Shown: in pieces, positions 18,262 to 26,078 of the stretch
Layout of the letters: every line of letters begins with the position of its first letter
Numbering within the stretch: the first letter of the stretch is position 1
Assembly: GCF_016617615.1 (NCBI RefSeq)
Contig: NZ_JAACYA010000001.1
Location: forward strand, 558,001 to 622,000
Source: Persephonella atlantica
Lineage (GTDB): Bacteria; Aquificota; Aquificia; Aquificales; Hydrogenothermaceae
Length of the DNA: 64,000 nt
Reading direction: 5' to 3'
Made by a program: the position numbers and the translations under genes
The notes under the pieces: model-generated
Database searches by the model: none
What the model was told of the DNA's origin: nothing
Seen by the model: the letters and a program-made list of their open reading frames with translations, nothing else

Positions 18262-19905
18262 ATGAGGGTAACAAAACTGACAGGTGGACTGGTAGGGGCA
18301 GTCCTTGCAACAGGAGTTGTAGCTCTATCAGTAAACACCGCAAAAGCCGAGTCTTCACCTCCTCCAATAACGAAGGAGGAGATGAAAAAAGCTGCAAGAA
18401 TTTACTTTGACAGATGTGCAGGATGTCACGGAATGCTCAGAAAAGGTGCAACAGGACCAGCTCTGACACCGGACAGAACAAGAAAACTTGGAACAGAAGC
18501 TCTTGAAGCATTCATTTACAACGGAACACTTGGAGGAATGCCAGACTGGGGTAAGCAGGGTATTCTTAGCAAAGATGAAATTAACCTGCTTGCAAGATAT
18601 CTCCAGCATGAACCTCCACCACCACCGGAACTTTCAATGCAGCAGATGAAAGCATCCTGGAAGGTTTATGTGCCTGTTGAAGACAGACCAACAAGACCCC
18701 AGCACAGTCTAAACTGGAAAAATTTCTTTGGAGTAATACTGAGGGACGTAGGTAAGGTTGCTATTGTAGACGGAGATACGAAAAAGTTGGTAAATATTGT
18801 TGATACAGGATTTGCTGTCCATATCCTCAGGTCTTCAGCTTCTGGTAGATACATGTACGCAATAGGTAGAGATGGTAAAGCTACAGTTATAGATCTGTGG
18901 CTTTCAAAACCAGACAAGGTTGCTGAAGTTAAAGTATGTTACGATGCCCGTTCTATAGATACAAGTAAGTATCACGGATACGAAGACAAATACGCAGTTG
19001 TGGGATGTTACTGGCCACCATCTTTCGTTGTGTTAGATGGTATGACGTTAGAACCGAAGAAAATAGTTTCAACCAGTGCTTACTACTACGACACTCAAGA
19101 GTTTGTAAGAGAAGCAAGGGTTGCATCAATCGTTTCTTCACATTACGACCCTATATGGGTTCTGAACATCAAAGAAGCTGGACAGGTATGGCTCGTTGAT
19201 TACTCTAAAGTTGACAAAGGAACAGTAAGTATAGATATGATTGATTCTGAAAGATATCTACACGATGGTGGATGGGATTTATCTAAAAGATACTTCCTTG
19301 TTGCAGCAAACATGAGGAACAAGATTGTTGTAATTGACACAAAAGACAAAGAACTTGAAGCTATCGTCAAAGTTGGAACAAAGCCACACCCAGGTAGAGG
19401 TGCAAACATAGACCATCCAAAGTATGGTCCTATCTGGTGTACAGGACATATCGGTGAAAAGAGAATTGCGTGTATAGGAACAGACCCAGAGGGACATCCT
19501 CAGTATGCGTGGAAAGTTGTTAAATGGATTAAACTTCCTGGAGAAGGTGGAGGTAACCTGTTTATCAAGACACATCCAAAATCTAAGTATCTCATTGCTG
19601 ACAGACCTCTTAACCCTGATCCAGAGCTGAAGAGAAGCATATTCGTATACGACAAGTACACATTTGAGCTGGTAAAAACACTGAAAGTTCCAGCAAAATA
19701 CAAAAACATCAGAGCTGTTCATGAAGAGTTCAGTGAAGATGGTTCAGAGTTCTGGATTTCTGTATGGGGTAAGAAAAATCAGCCAACAGCTATCTTAGTG
19801 TATGACGCAAAGACTCTGAAACTGAAGAAGGAAATTACTGGAGACTGGGTAAGAACACCTACAGGTAAGTTTAATGTTTACAACACAATGAAGGATATCT
19901 ACTAA
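18262..19905 (+). CDS. nirS: Cytochrome cd1 nitrite reductase NirS
   Basis: A 547-residue periplasmic enzyme that reduces nitrite to NO. It has a signal peptide ending near AKAES, an N-terminal cytochrome c domain with CAGCH at residues 52-56, and a C-terminal eight-bladed heme d1 propeller. The proximal heme d1 histidine is in FAVHILRSSASGRY. The two catalytic histidines correspond to LHDGGWD and PHPGRGANI. All key residues are present. The start has an AAAGGAGGG Shine-Dalgarno and lies 29 nt after the porin. The stop overlaps the nirN start (TAATG). Confidence 0.96.
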   Translation: MRVTKLTGGLVGAVLATGVVALSVNTAKAESSPPPITKEEMKKAARIYFDRCAGCHGMLRKGATGPALTPDRTRKLGTEALEAFIYNGTLGGMPDWGKQGILSKDEINLLARYLQHEPPPPPELSMQQMKASWKVYVPVEDRPTRPQHSLNWKNFFGVILRDVGKVAIVDGDTKKLVNIVDTGFAVHILRSSASGRYMYAIGRDGKATVIDLWLSKPDKVAEVKVCYDARSIDTSKYHGYEDKYAVVGCYWPPSFVVLDGMTLEPKKIVSTSAYYYDTQEFVREARVASIVSSHYDPIWVLNIKEAGQVWLVDYSKVDKGTVSIDMIDSERYLHDGGWDLSKRYFLVAANMRNKIVVIDTKDKELEAIVKVGTKPHPGRGANIDHPKYGPIWCTGHIGEKRIACIGTDPEGHPQYAWKVVKWIKLPGEGGGNLFIKTHPKSKYLIADRPLNPDPELKRSIFVYDKYTFELVKTLKVPAKYKNIRAVHEEFSEDGSEFWISVWGKKNQPTAILVYDAKTLKLKKEITGDWVRTPTGKFNVYNTMKDIY

Positions 19906-21569
19906 TGAAAAGAATAGTCCTGCTGCCGCTAACCCTCCTGATTGTGTTTGGTGCCTTTGCAGGGGAGTTGGCAAATGGGAGCCAGCTGTACCAAAAACAC
20001 TGTGCCTCTTGTCACGGGGTGGACAGAGCCGGTACAGTGGCTCCCCCTCTTCTACCATTATTTTTAAGAAAATATTCAGAAAAAAAACTGATCTATATCA
20101 TCAAAAATGGATTACCTGCAACTCAGATGCCACCTTTCCCGCAGCTTTCAGAAAAAGAAATAAAATCAATTATATCCTATATCAGAAAACCTGCGAAAAT
20201 AGAGTGGTCAAAAGAGAAGATACTCAGTTCCATACAGTTAGACAGCTCTGGTGAAAAAAAACTTCCTGTAAAAAATATCAAGAACATTGTGGCTGTTGTT
20301 GAGCGGGGACATCAAAAAGTATGGATAATGGAAGGAACAAAAATTTTAGATAAGTTTGTCTTTAAAAATGTTCACGGAGGCTTAAAGTTTTCTCCGTCAG
20401 GGGAAAGAATATATATCCCATCAAGGGACGGATGGATAGGAAGATACGACATAGATAGGGGGAAGTTTTACGGTAAGGTCAGGGCGTGTGTTTATCTGAG
20501 GAATATATCCCTTGACAGAAGAGGAAAGTATATTTTAGCATCCTGCTGGCTTCCCAAAAGTATAGTTGTCCTTGACGCAGAGAGCTTTAAGCCTGTAAAA
20601 GTTATAAAACAAAAAGGTCTGATATCTGCAATATACGAGCTGTACTCAAAAGACGAGGCAGTTTTTTCCTTTAGAGATAAACCATTTATAGGTTTTATGA
20701 ATACTAAAAATTTCAGCATAAAGTACAAAAAAATAAAAGAGCCTTATGAAGACTTTTTTATAGACCCATTTGAAAATTACATAGTAGGAACCTCAAGAAA
20801 AGGAACTCTACTTACCGTCTATCAGATAAATAATGGAAAAGAGATATTTTCATATTCCATAAAAGGTATGCCCCATCTTGCATCAGCAACATTCTGGTAT
20901 AAAAATGGCAAGTTTTACTTTGCCACTCCCCACATAGGAAAACCTTATGTTACCATCTGGCAGATGTACGACTGGAAGTTTATTAGGAAAGTTAACATAA
21001 AAGGAAATGGCTTTTTTGTCAGAACCCATCCAACAACGCCATATCTGTGGACAGATAACGGAAAGGATAAAATTGTATTGATTGATAAGAACAGCTATGG
21101 TGTGAAAACATTGGAAACTCAAAAAGGAAAAAGGGTAATACACACAGAGTTTTCAGGAGATGGTAACCTGGCATATGTAAGCCTTTACAACAGAGACGGA
21201 GCACTGCTGATTTACGACAGCATCACATTAAAACTGATAAAAAAAATCCCAGCCAGCATCCCTATAGGTAAGTACAACATAATAAACAAGTCCAGAAAGT
21301 ATGCCCCTGTTTTGCTGGGCAGGGAAGTCTTTATGTTAAAATGCTGGGGATGTCACCATCAAACACAGGAAGCCTTTGCTCCCTCTTTCAGATGGATTGT
21401 GAATCACAGGGACAAGAATATAATAATATCCCACATAATGAACCCTGAAGCTACATACAAACAGTTAGGATATGAAAGAAATGCAATGCCTAAATTAAAT
21501 TTATCTAAAGAGGAGTTAGATGCTGTCCTTTCCTACATGATGGAGTTTAAAGATGCTGAGAATAACTGA
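19905..21569 (+). CDS. nirN: NirN-like heme d1 dehydrogenase with an extra C-terminal cytochrome c domain
   Basis: A 554-residue protein with a signal peptide, an N-terminal cytochrome c domain (CASCH, residues 33-37), a NirS-like d1 propeller and then a second cytochrome c domain at the C-terminus (CWGCH, 480-484, with a likely Met ligand in AMPKL near 528). NirN acts late in heme d1 synthesis, oxidising dihydro-heme d1 and passing d1 to NirS. Pseudomonas NirN is about 60 residues shorter and has a single c heme. The added domain resembles a fused NirC-like cytochrome and could take up the electrons. It overlaps nirJ by 17 nt. Confidence 0.85.
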   Translation: MKRIVLLPLTLLIVFGAFAGELANGSQLYQKHCASCHGVDRAGTVAPPLLPLFLRKYSEKKLIYIIKNGLPATQMPPFPQLSEKEIKSIISYIRKPAKIEWSKEKILSSIQLDSSGEKKLPVKNIKNIVAVVERGHQKVWIMEGTKILDKFVFKNVHGGLKFSPSGERIYIPSRDGWIGRYDIDRGKFYGKVRACVYLRNISLDRRGKYILASCWLPKSIVVLDAESFKPVKVIKQKGLISAIYELYSKDEAVFSFRDKPFIGFMNTKNFSIKYKKIKEPYEDFFIDPFENYIVGTSRKGTLLTVYQINNGKEIFSYSIKGMPHLASATFWYKNGKFYFATPHIGKPYVTIWQMYDWKFIRKVNIKGNGFFVRTHPTTPYLWTDNGKDKIVLIDKNSYGVKTLETQKGKRVIHTEFSGDGNLAYVSLYNRDGALLIYDSITLKLIKKIPASIPIGKYNIINKSRKYAPVLLGREVFMLKCWGCHHQTQEAFAPSFRWIVNHRDKNIIISHIMNPEATYKQLGYERNAMPKLNLSKEELDAVLSYMMEFKDAENN

Positions 21570-22641
21570 GTACATAAAAAAAACATTAAAAGGAGAAAAG
21601 ATAAAGCCTTTCCCTGGAGTTATCCTTATATGGAATCTGACCAATGCCTGTAATCTTTTCTGTAAGCACTGCTACTCTGCAGCAAACAGTTCAAGAGCAG
21701 GAGAACCAGAAATAGACACAATAAAAGAGCAGATTCCTTACCTGAAAAAAGCCAATGTCAAGTATCTGATTTTATCTGGAGGAGAACCACTGATAAGAGA
21801 AGACATATTTGATATAGCACAGCTGTTTAACAAAAATGGCTTTATCACGACACTTTCAACCAATGGTCTTTTAATCACAGAAGACAACATAAATCAGATA
21901 AAAAGGCAGTTTTCTTATGTAGGTATAAGCATAGACGGAGATGAGGAAACTCACGATAGATTTAGAGGAATGAAAGGTGCTTTTAGAAAAAGTCTCAATG
22001 CCATAAGGCTTGTAAGAGATATAGGCGTGAAGGTTGGAATGAGATTTACCATAACATCAGAAACATATCAATCTATACCCTTTATTTTTGAGCTTGCAGA
22101 AAAAGAAAAAATACCAAAGATTTATTTTTCCCACCTTGTTTACTCTGGAAGGGGAAGGAATTTAAATCAGGCAGAAAAAAAGCAGTACAGGAATATTGTA
22201 AGGCAGATAATAGATAAAGCCTTTGAATATGTTGAAAAGGGTATTCCCATAGACATAGTAACAGGAAATAACGAAGCAGACGCAGTGCTGTTTTATCAGA
22301 TATTTAAAGAAAGATACCCAGAAAAGGCAGAGCTGCTATACGAAAACCTGAGAATATGGGGAGGAAATCAGGCAGGTGTCAGGATAGCAGACATAGATTA
22401 CAGAGGAAACGTGAAACCTGATACATACTTTCAGTATAAATTAGGGAATATATACGAAAAAGATTTTTACCAGATATGGAGTTCCAACGGAATACTGTCC
22501 AAGCTCCGTCAACATCCCAGACCTGTAAAGGGCAGATGTGGAGAGTGTGAATTTATTGACATATGTAATGGAAATTCCCGTTCCAGAGCCTATGCTGTAT
22601 ATGGTGATTACTTTGGGGAGGACCCAGAATGTTATATCTGA
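21553..22641 (+). CDS. nirJ: Heme d1 biosynthesis radical SAM protein NirJ
   Basis: A 362-residue radical SAM enzyme. The CxxxCxxC motif CNLFCKHC is at residues 33-40, and GGEPL follows near 76. The C-terminal SPASM-like cysteines (CGECEFIDICNG...C) can hold an auxiliary cluster. NirJ removes the propionate side chains of 12,18-didecarboxysiroheme to install the keto groups of d1. It sits between nirN and nirF and overlaps both. Related AhbC/AhbD heme enzymes are alternatives, but the context favours NirJ. Confidence 0.93.
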   Translation: MLRITEYIKKTLKGEKIKPFPGVILIWNLTNACNLFCKHCYSAANSSRAGEPEIDTIKEQIPYLKKANVKYLILSGGEPLIREDIFDIAQLFNKNGFITTLSTNGLLITEDNINQIKRQFSYVGISIDGDEETHDRFRGMKGAFRKSLNAIRLVRDIGVKVGMRFTITSETYQSIPFIFELAEKEKIPKIYFSHLVYSGRGRNLNQAEKKQYRNIVRQIIDKAFEYVEKGIPIDIVTGNNEADAVLFYQIFKERYPEKAELLYENLRIWGGNQAGVRIADIDYRGNVKPDTYFQYKLGNIYEKDFYQIWSSNGILSKLRQHPRPVKGRCGECEFIDICNGNSRSRAYAVYGDYFGEDPECYI

Positions 22642-23687
22642 TTGTTTTTATTCTGACTGTTTTTAACACTGTTTTTGCTGAAAAACTGTATGTGGTTGAA
22701 AGGGAAAGGGGAGCGCTGGCAGTTATTGAGGATGGGAAGTTTGTTAGAGAGATAAAAGACCTTGGAAATCTAAATCACGCAATAGTAAAAACAGATGGAA
22801 ACTTTAGCTACTGTATAGCAAGAAATGGATACTTTTCACAAATAAACAATAAAAATGACAGAGTGATAAAAAAAATCAAACCGGGAAACAGCGGTATCGG
22901 ATTTACATTCATAAAAAACTACATAGCAATAGCCCATTACGACCCCAAAAAAGTAACGATTTTAGACAAAAATCTAAATGTTATAAAACAGATAAATTCA
23001 GGCTCAAGAAATGTAGGAATAAAACCATACAAGCATCTACTTGCTTTCTCACTGATGGATAAAGACCAGATATGGGTTTTAGATGCAGATAAAGAGTTTA
23101 AAAAGGTTTTTACTGTAGAAAATGCAGGGAAAATGCCCTTTGATGCACTGATAGACAGAAGCAGATATGTTGTTGGATTTTTTAAAGAAAGGGGTGTGGG
23201 CATATTAAACCTTGAAGATTTCAGTTACAAAAAGGCAAAATTCCTCTCAAGCGAGAAAGGAGAGGTCGTTTTCAAAATTCCCCATTTTGGCACCTGGGGA
23301 GTGTTAGAAGATAAAGCACTGATACCAGCAGTGGGGGAAAGAAGGGCTTATCTTGTGTCAACAACAGATATGAAAGTGCTGAAAGCCATTAAACTCTCAG
23401 GACTGCCTGTGTTTATCGTCGTATCACCAGACAAAAAGATGGCTGTTGTAAATTACAGTGGGGAAAACGACCATCTTCTTTCTGTGATAGACCTGAAAAA
23501 GTTTAAAGTTATAAAAACATTCCCTGCAGGTAAAAGGGTTATGCATATGAGATTTTCAAAAGATGGGAAAAAACTTTATGTCTCTTCATATTTTGATAAC
23601 AGCCTGAAAATATTTGACACAAAAAACTGGAAACTTTTAAAAGAGATAACAGTTCCAAATCCATCGGGGATTTTTATAGTTAGATAA
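22629..23687 (+). CDS. nirF: Heme d1 biosynthesis protein NirF
   Basis: A 352-residue beta-propeller protein homologous to the d1 domain of NirS but without a cytochrome c domain. It starts with a signal peptide (LYLIVFILTVFNTVFA), consistent with periplasmic NirF. Repeats such as FIVVSPDKKMAVVNY and RFSKDGKKLYVSSY define the blades. NirF binds a late d1 precursor and is needed for d1 assembly. It overlaps nirJ by 13 nt and precedes nirE by 15 nt. Confidence 0.88.
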   Translation: MLYLIVFILTVFNTVFAEKLYVVERERGALAVIEDGKFVREIKDLGNLNHAIVKTDGNFSYCIARNGYFSQINNKNDRVIKKIKPGNSGIGFTFIKNYIAIAHYDPKKVTILDKNLNVIKQINSGSRNVGIKPYKHLLAFSLMDKDQIWVLDADKEFKKVFTVENAGKMPFDALIDRSRYVVGFFKERGVGILNLEDFSYKKAKFLSSEKGEVVFKIPHFGTWGVLEDKALIPAVGERRAYLVSTTDMKVLKAIKLSGLPVFIVVSPDKKMAVVNYSGENDHLLSVIDLKKFKVIKTFPAGKRVMHMRFSKDGKKLYVSSYFDNSLKIFDTKNWKLLKEITVPNPSGIFIVR

Positions 23688-23702
23688 AGGGGGCTGATTG
23701 TT

Positions 23703-24455
23703 ATGGGAAAAGTTTACATTGTTGGTGCTGGTCCGGGGGATCCGGAGCTTTTAACCTTAAAAGCCTTTCGGCTGATAAAGGAGGCAGATGTTATTCTTTA
23801 CGACAGACTGATAAACTCTGAGATACTTTTCCACGCCAAGCCGGGCTGTGAGCTTGTTTATGTAGGGAAAGAAGATGGAAAGCATATATTGGAGCAGGAT
23901 AAGATAAATTTTTTACTTTATGAGTTTGCCCAAAAATATGAAACAGTTGTAAGACTAAAAGGAGGAGACCCTTTTGTTTTTGGTAGGGGGGGAGAAGAAG
24001 CGATATTTTTGAAAGAGAAGGGCATACCCTTTGAGGTTGTTCCCGGCATAACATCAGCAATATCTGTTCCCCTGTATGCAGGCGTTCCCGTAACACACAG
24101 AGGAGTAGCGTCATCTTTTGCTATTGTTACAGGACACGGCTCTAAAGGTCAGTTTCCTGACATCAACTGGGATGCCCTTGCGGGAATAGACACTGTTATC
24201 TTTTTGATGGGAGTGTCTAACCGCCAGAAGATAGCCCAGAACATGATAGATGCCGGTAAAAGTCCTGACACACCAGTGATCTTCATTGAGAAAGGAACTA
24301 CAAAAGAGCAGAAAGAAGTGCAGTCAACACTAAAAGAGGTTGCACAGGGCAGGGTTAATGTTCATCCTCCTGCCATATTCCTGATAGGTGAAGTGGTCAG
24401 TTTGAGGGATAAAATACACTGGTTTGAAGAAGCCTTAAGGAGAGTGCAGATATGA
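23703..24455 (+). CDS. nirE: Uroporphyrinogen-III C-methyltransferase NirE/CobA
   Basis: A 250-residue SUMT. The N-terminal signature [18 protein letters not shown] and the [16 protein letters not shown] and VVPGITSA motifs are conserved. It adds two methyl groups to uroporphyrinogen III to make precorrin-2, the entry to siroheme and heme d1. Operon position makes NirE the best name. It may also supply siroheme, since no other methyltransferase is in the window. The start has a GGGG Shine-Dalgarno, and the 3' end overlaps the next gene by 4 nt. Confidence 0.93.
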   Translation: MGKVYIVGAGPGDPELLTLKAFRLIKEADVILYDRLINSEILFHAKPGCELVYVGKEDGKHILEQDKINFLLYEFAQKYETVVRLKGGDPFVFGRGGEEAIFLKEKGIPFEVVPGITSAISVPLYAGVPVTHRGVASSFAIVTGHGSKGQFPDINWDALAGIDTVIFLMGVSNRQKIAQNMIDAGKSPDTPVIFIEKGTTKEQKEVQSTLKEVAQGRVNVHPPAIFLIGEVVSLRDKIHWFEEALRRVQI

Positions 24456-25492
24456 CAGAGATAGATCGTCTGATTTTGAAGCATCTTCAGGACATACCTG
24501 TTGTGGAAGAGCCTTTTAAAAAAATATCACAAAGTTTAGGAATTTCTACCATAGAGCTGATTGATAGAATCTGTCAGTTAAAAGAAGATAAAATAATCCG
24601 CCAGATTTCTCCCATCTACGATACAAAATCCCTTGGATACGACAGCTCTCTTGTTGCTTTCAGGGTTGAAGGAGACGTGCAGCAGGTTGCTCAGGTGATA
24701 AACAATTATCCTGGGGTAAGTCACAATTATGAAAGGACAGATGAGTACAATTTGTGGTTTACTATAGCAGTTCCTCCAGACAGCCGTTTAGGTCTTGAAC
24801 AAACTGTAGAAATACTTGCAAAACAAACAGGTGTGGAGGATTATCTTATACTCAGAACAAAAAAATTGTTTAAAATTGGTGTAAAGTTAGATTACGAAAA
24901 TCTTAAAGAGAAAGAGAGCATAAAAACAGAAAAGAAAAAAGAGAGTAATCTGTCTTTTCATCTGTCATCAGAAGATAAAAAGATTATATCTGTTACGCAG
25001 GAGGATATTCCCTTAACAGAAAGACCTTTTGAGGTTTTTTCTCAGACTTTAGGTATAGACCAGCAGTATCTTTTAGATAAGCTTAATACGTACAAAAGTC
25101 AGGGACTGATGAGAAGATTTGCTGCTATCCTTTTCCACAGGAAAGCTGGTTTTACTACAAATGGTATGGTTGTGTGGAGAGTGCCTGAAGAAAGAATAGA
25201 GGAAGTAGGGATTAAGCTTGCATCTTACAAAGCAGTATCCCACTGCTACCACAGAGAAACATCAAAAAACTGGCATTACAACCTGTTCTCAATGATACAT
25301 GCTAAAAGTCAGGAAGATTTAGAGGATTTTGTGAAAGAGCTTTCACAGGAAGTGGAGGTAAGAGATTTCAAAATACTGTATTCTACCAGAGAGTTTAAGA
25401 AAAAAAGGATTAAATACTTCTCAGAAGAGTTTTATAGATGGGAGGAGGATGTCAAAGATGGAAAGTATTCTGCAGCAGGTATCAAAAGTTAA
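24452..25492 (+). CDS. Fused siroheme decarboxylase NirDL-NirGH
   Basis: A 346-residue protein made of two AsnC/Lrp-like halves joined by a lysine-rich linker (about residues 150-165). Each half has a degenerate winged-helix start and a ligand domain with a substrate-histidine motif: SHNYERTDEYNLWFT in the first and SHCYHRETSKNWHYNLFSM in the second. NirD, L, G and H, or the AhbA-AhbB pair, convert siroheme to 12,18-didecarboxysiroheme. A single-chain version would replace a multi-gene complex. It overlaps nirE by 4 nt and the V4R gene by 35 nt. Confidence 0.87.
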   Translation: MTEIDRLILKHLQDIPVVEEPFKKISQSLGISTIELIDRICQLKEDKIIRQISPIYDTKSLGYDSSLVAFRVEGDVQQVAQVINNYPGVSHNYERTDEYNLWFTIAVPPDSRLGLEQTVEILAKQTGVEDYLILRTKKLFKIGVKLDYENLKEKESIKTEKKKESNLSFHLSSEDKKIISVTQEDIPLTERPFEVFSQTLGIDQQYLLDKLNTYKSQGLMRRFAAILFHRKAGFTTNGMVVWRVPEERIEEVGIKLASYKAVSHCYHRETSKNWHYNLFSMIHAKSQEDLEDFVKELSQEVEVRDFKILYSTREFKKKRIKYFSEEFYRWEEDVKDGKYSAAGIKS

Positions 25493-25940
25493 AAGAGACA
25501 AATTAGGGGAGGAGATACCTATCCTTATATTCAGGGTTCTCAGACATTACACACATAATTATGCCTCAGATCTATTAGGAGAAAGGGCATCAAACATTTT
25601 GTTCATTAACTCAGGAAAGGCTCTGGGTTTTGAGCTGGGGAAGATGCTACACGAAGATGATATAAATAGCTACCTCCAGAAAGTTGCCCAGTTTATACAG
25701 AAGGAGAAAATCGGAATATTAAATCTGGTTGAACTGTCTGACGACAGACTGGTGGTTCAGCTTGAGGAATGTATAACCTGTGCAGGGATGGATAACATAG
25801 GTAAGAGGATCTGTTTTTTTGAGGTAGGTATTGTTGCAGGACTTGTTGAAAGTTTTTTGGGAAAGAAGGTTATAGCCCAGGAAACAAAATGCAATGCAAA
25901 CGGTGAAGGAACCTGTGAAGTTACTGTTTTCCTGAAGTGA
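25458..25940 (+). CDS. V4R-domain protein in the heme d1 operon
   Basis: A 160-residue soluble protein with a V4R (4-vinyl reductase-like) domain. The cysteine pattern CITCAGM and the C-terminal TKCNANGEGTCEV are conserved features of that fold. V4R domains bind small hydrophobic ligands and are known from tetrapyrrole and signalling proteins. An ATG at 25449 is in frame, but AGGAGG at 25443-25448 is properly spaced only for the ATG at 25458. As the last gene of the nap-nir run it may carry or sense a heme d1 intermediate. No function is proven. Confidence 0.72.
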   Translation: MESILQQVSKVKRDKLGEEIPILIFRVLRHYTHNYASDLLGERASNILFINSGKALGFELGKMLHEDDINSYLQKVAQFIQKEKIGILNLVELSDDRLVVQLEECITCAGMDNIGKRICFFEVGIVAGLVESFLGKKVIAQETKCNANGEGTCEVTVFLK

Positions 25941-26045
25941 TATTCTGTTTTTTCTTGCATAGTATTCCAATCTTTCTGTAAACTGCTTTTCACTTATCTA
26001 CAGGTTTGAGTTTGGTAGCCCCAACCAGTTAAAAAATTTCCTTAT

Positions 26046-26067
26046 AAAAAAGGGGGTAGGAACCCCC
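26046..26067 (-). terminator. Rho-independent terminator of the nor operon
   Basis: On the minus strand a G5-C5 stem (26063-26067 with 26052-26056) with a 6-nt loop is followed by six U residues (26046-26051). It lies just after the norZ stop at 26079. The plus strand lacks a matching U-run, so it would end the nap-nir run only weakly. Confidence 0.8.
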
Positions 26068-26078
26068 CTGAAGTTTGT

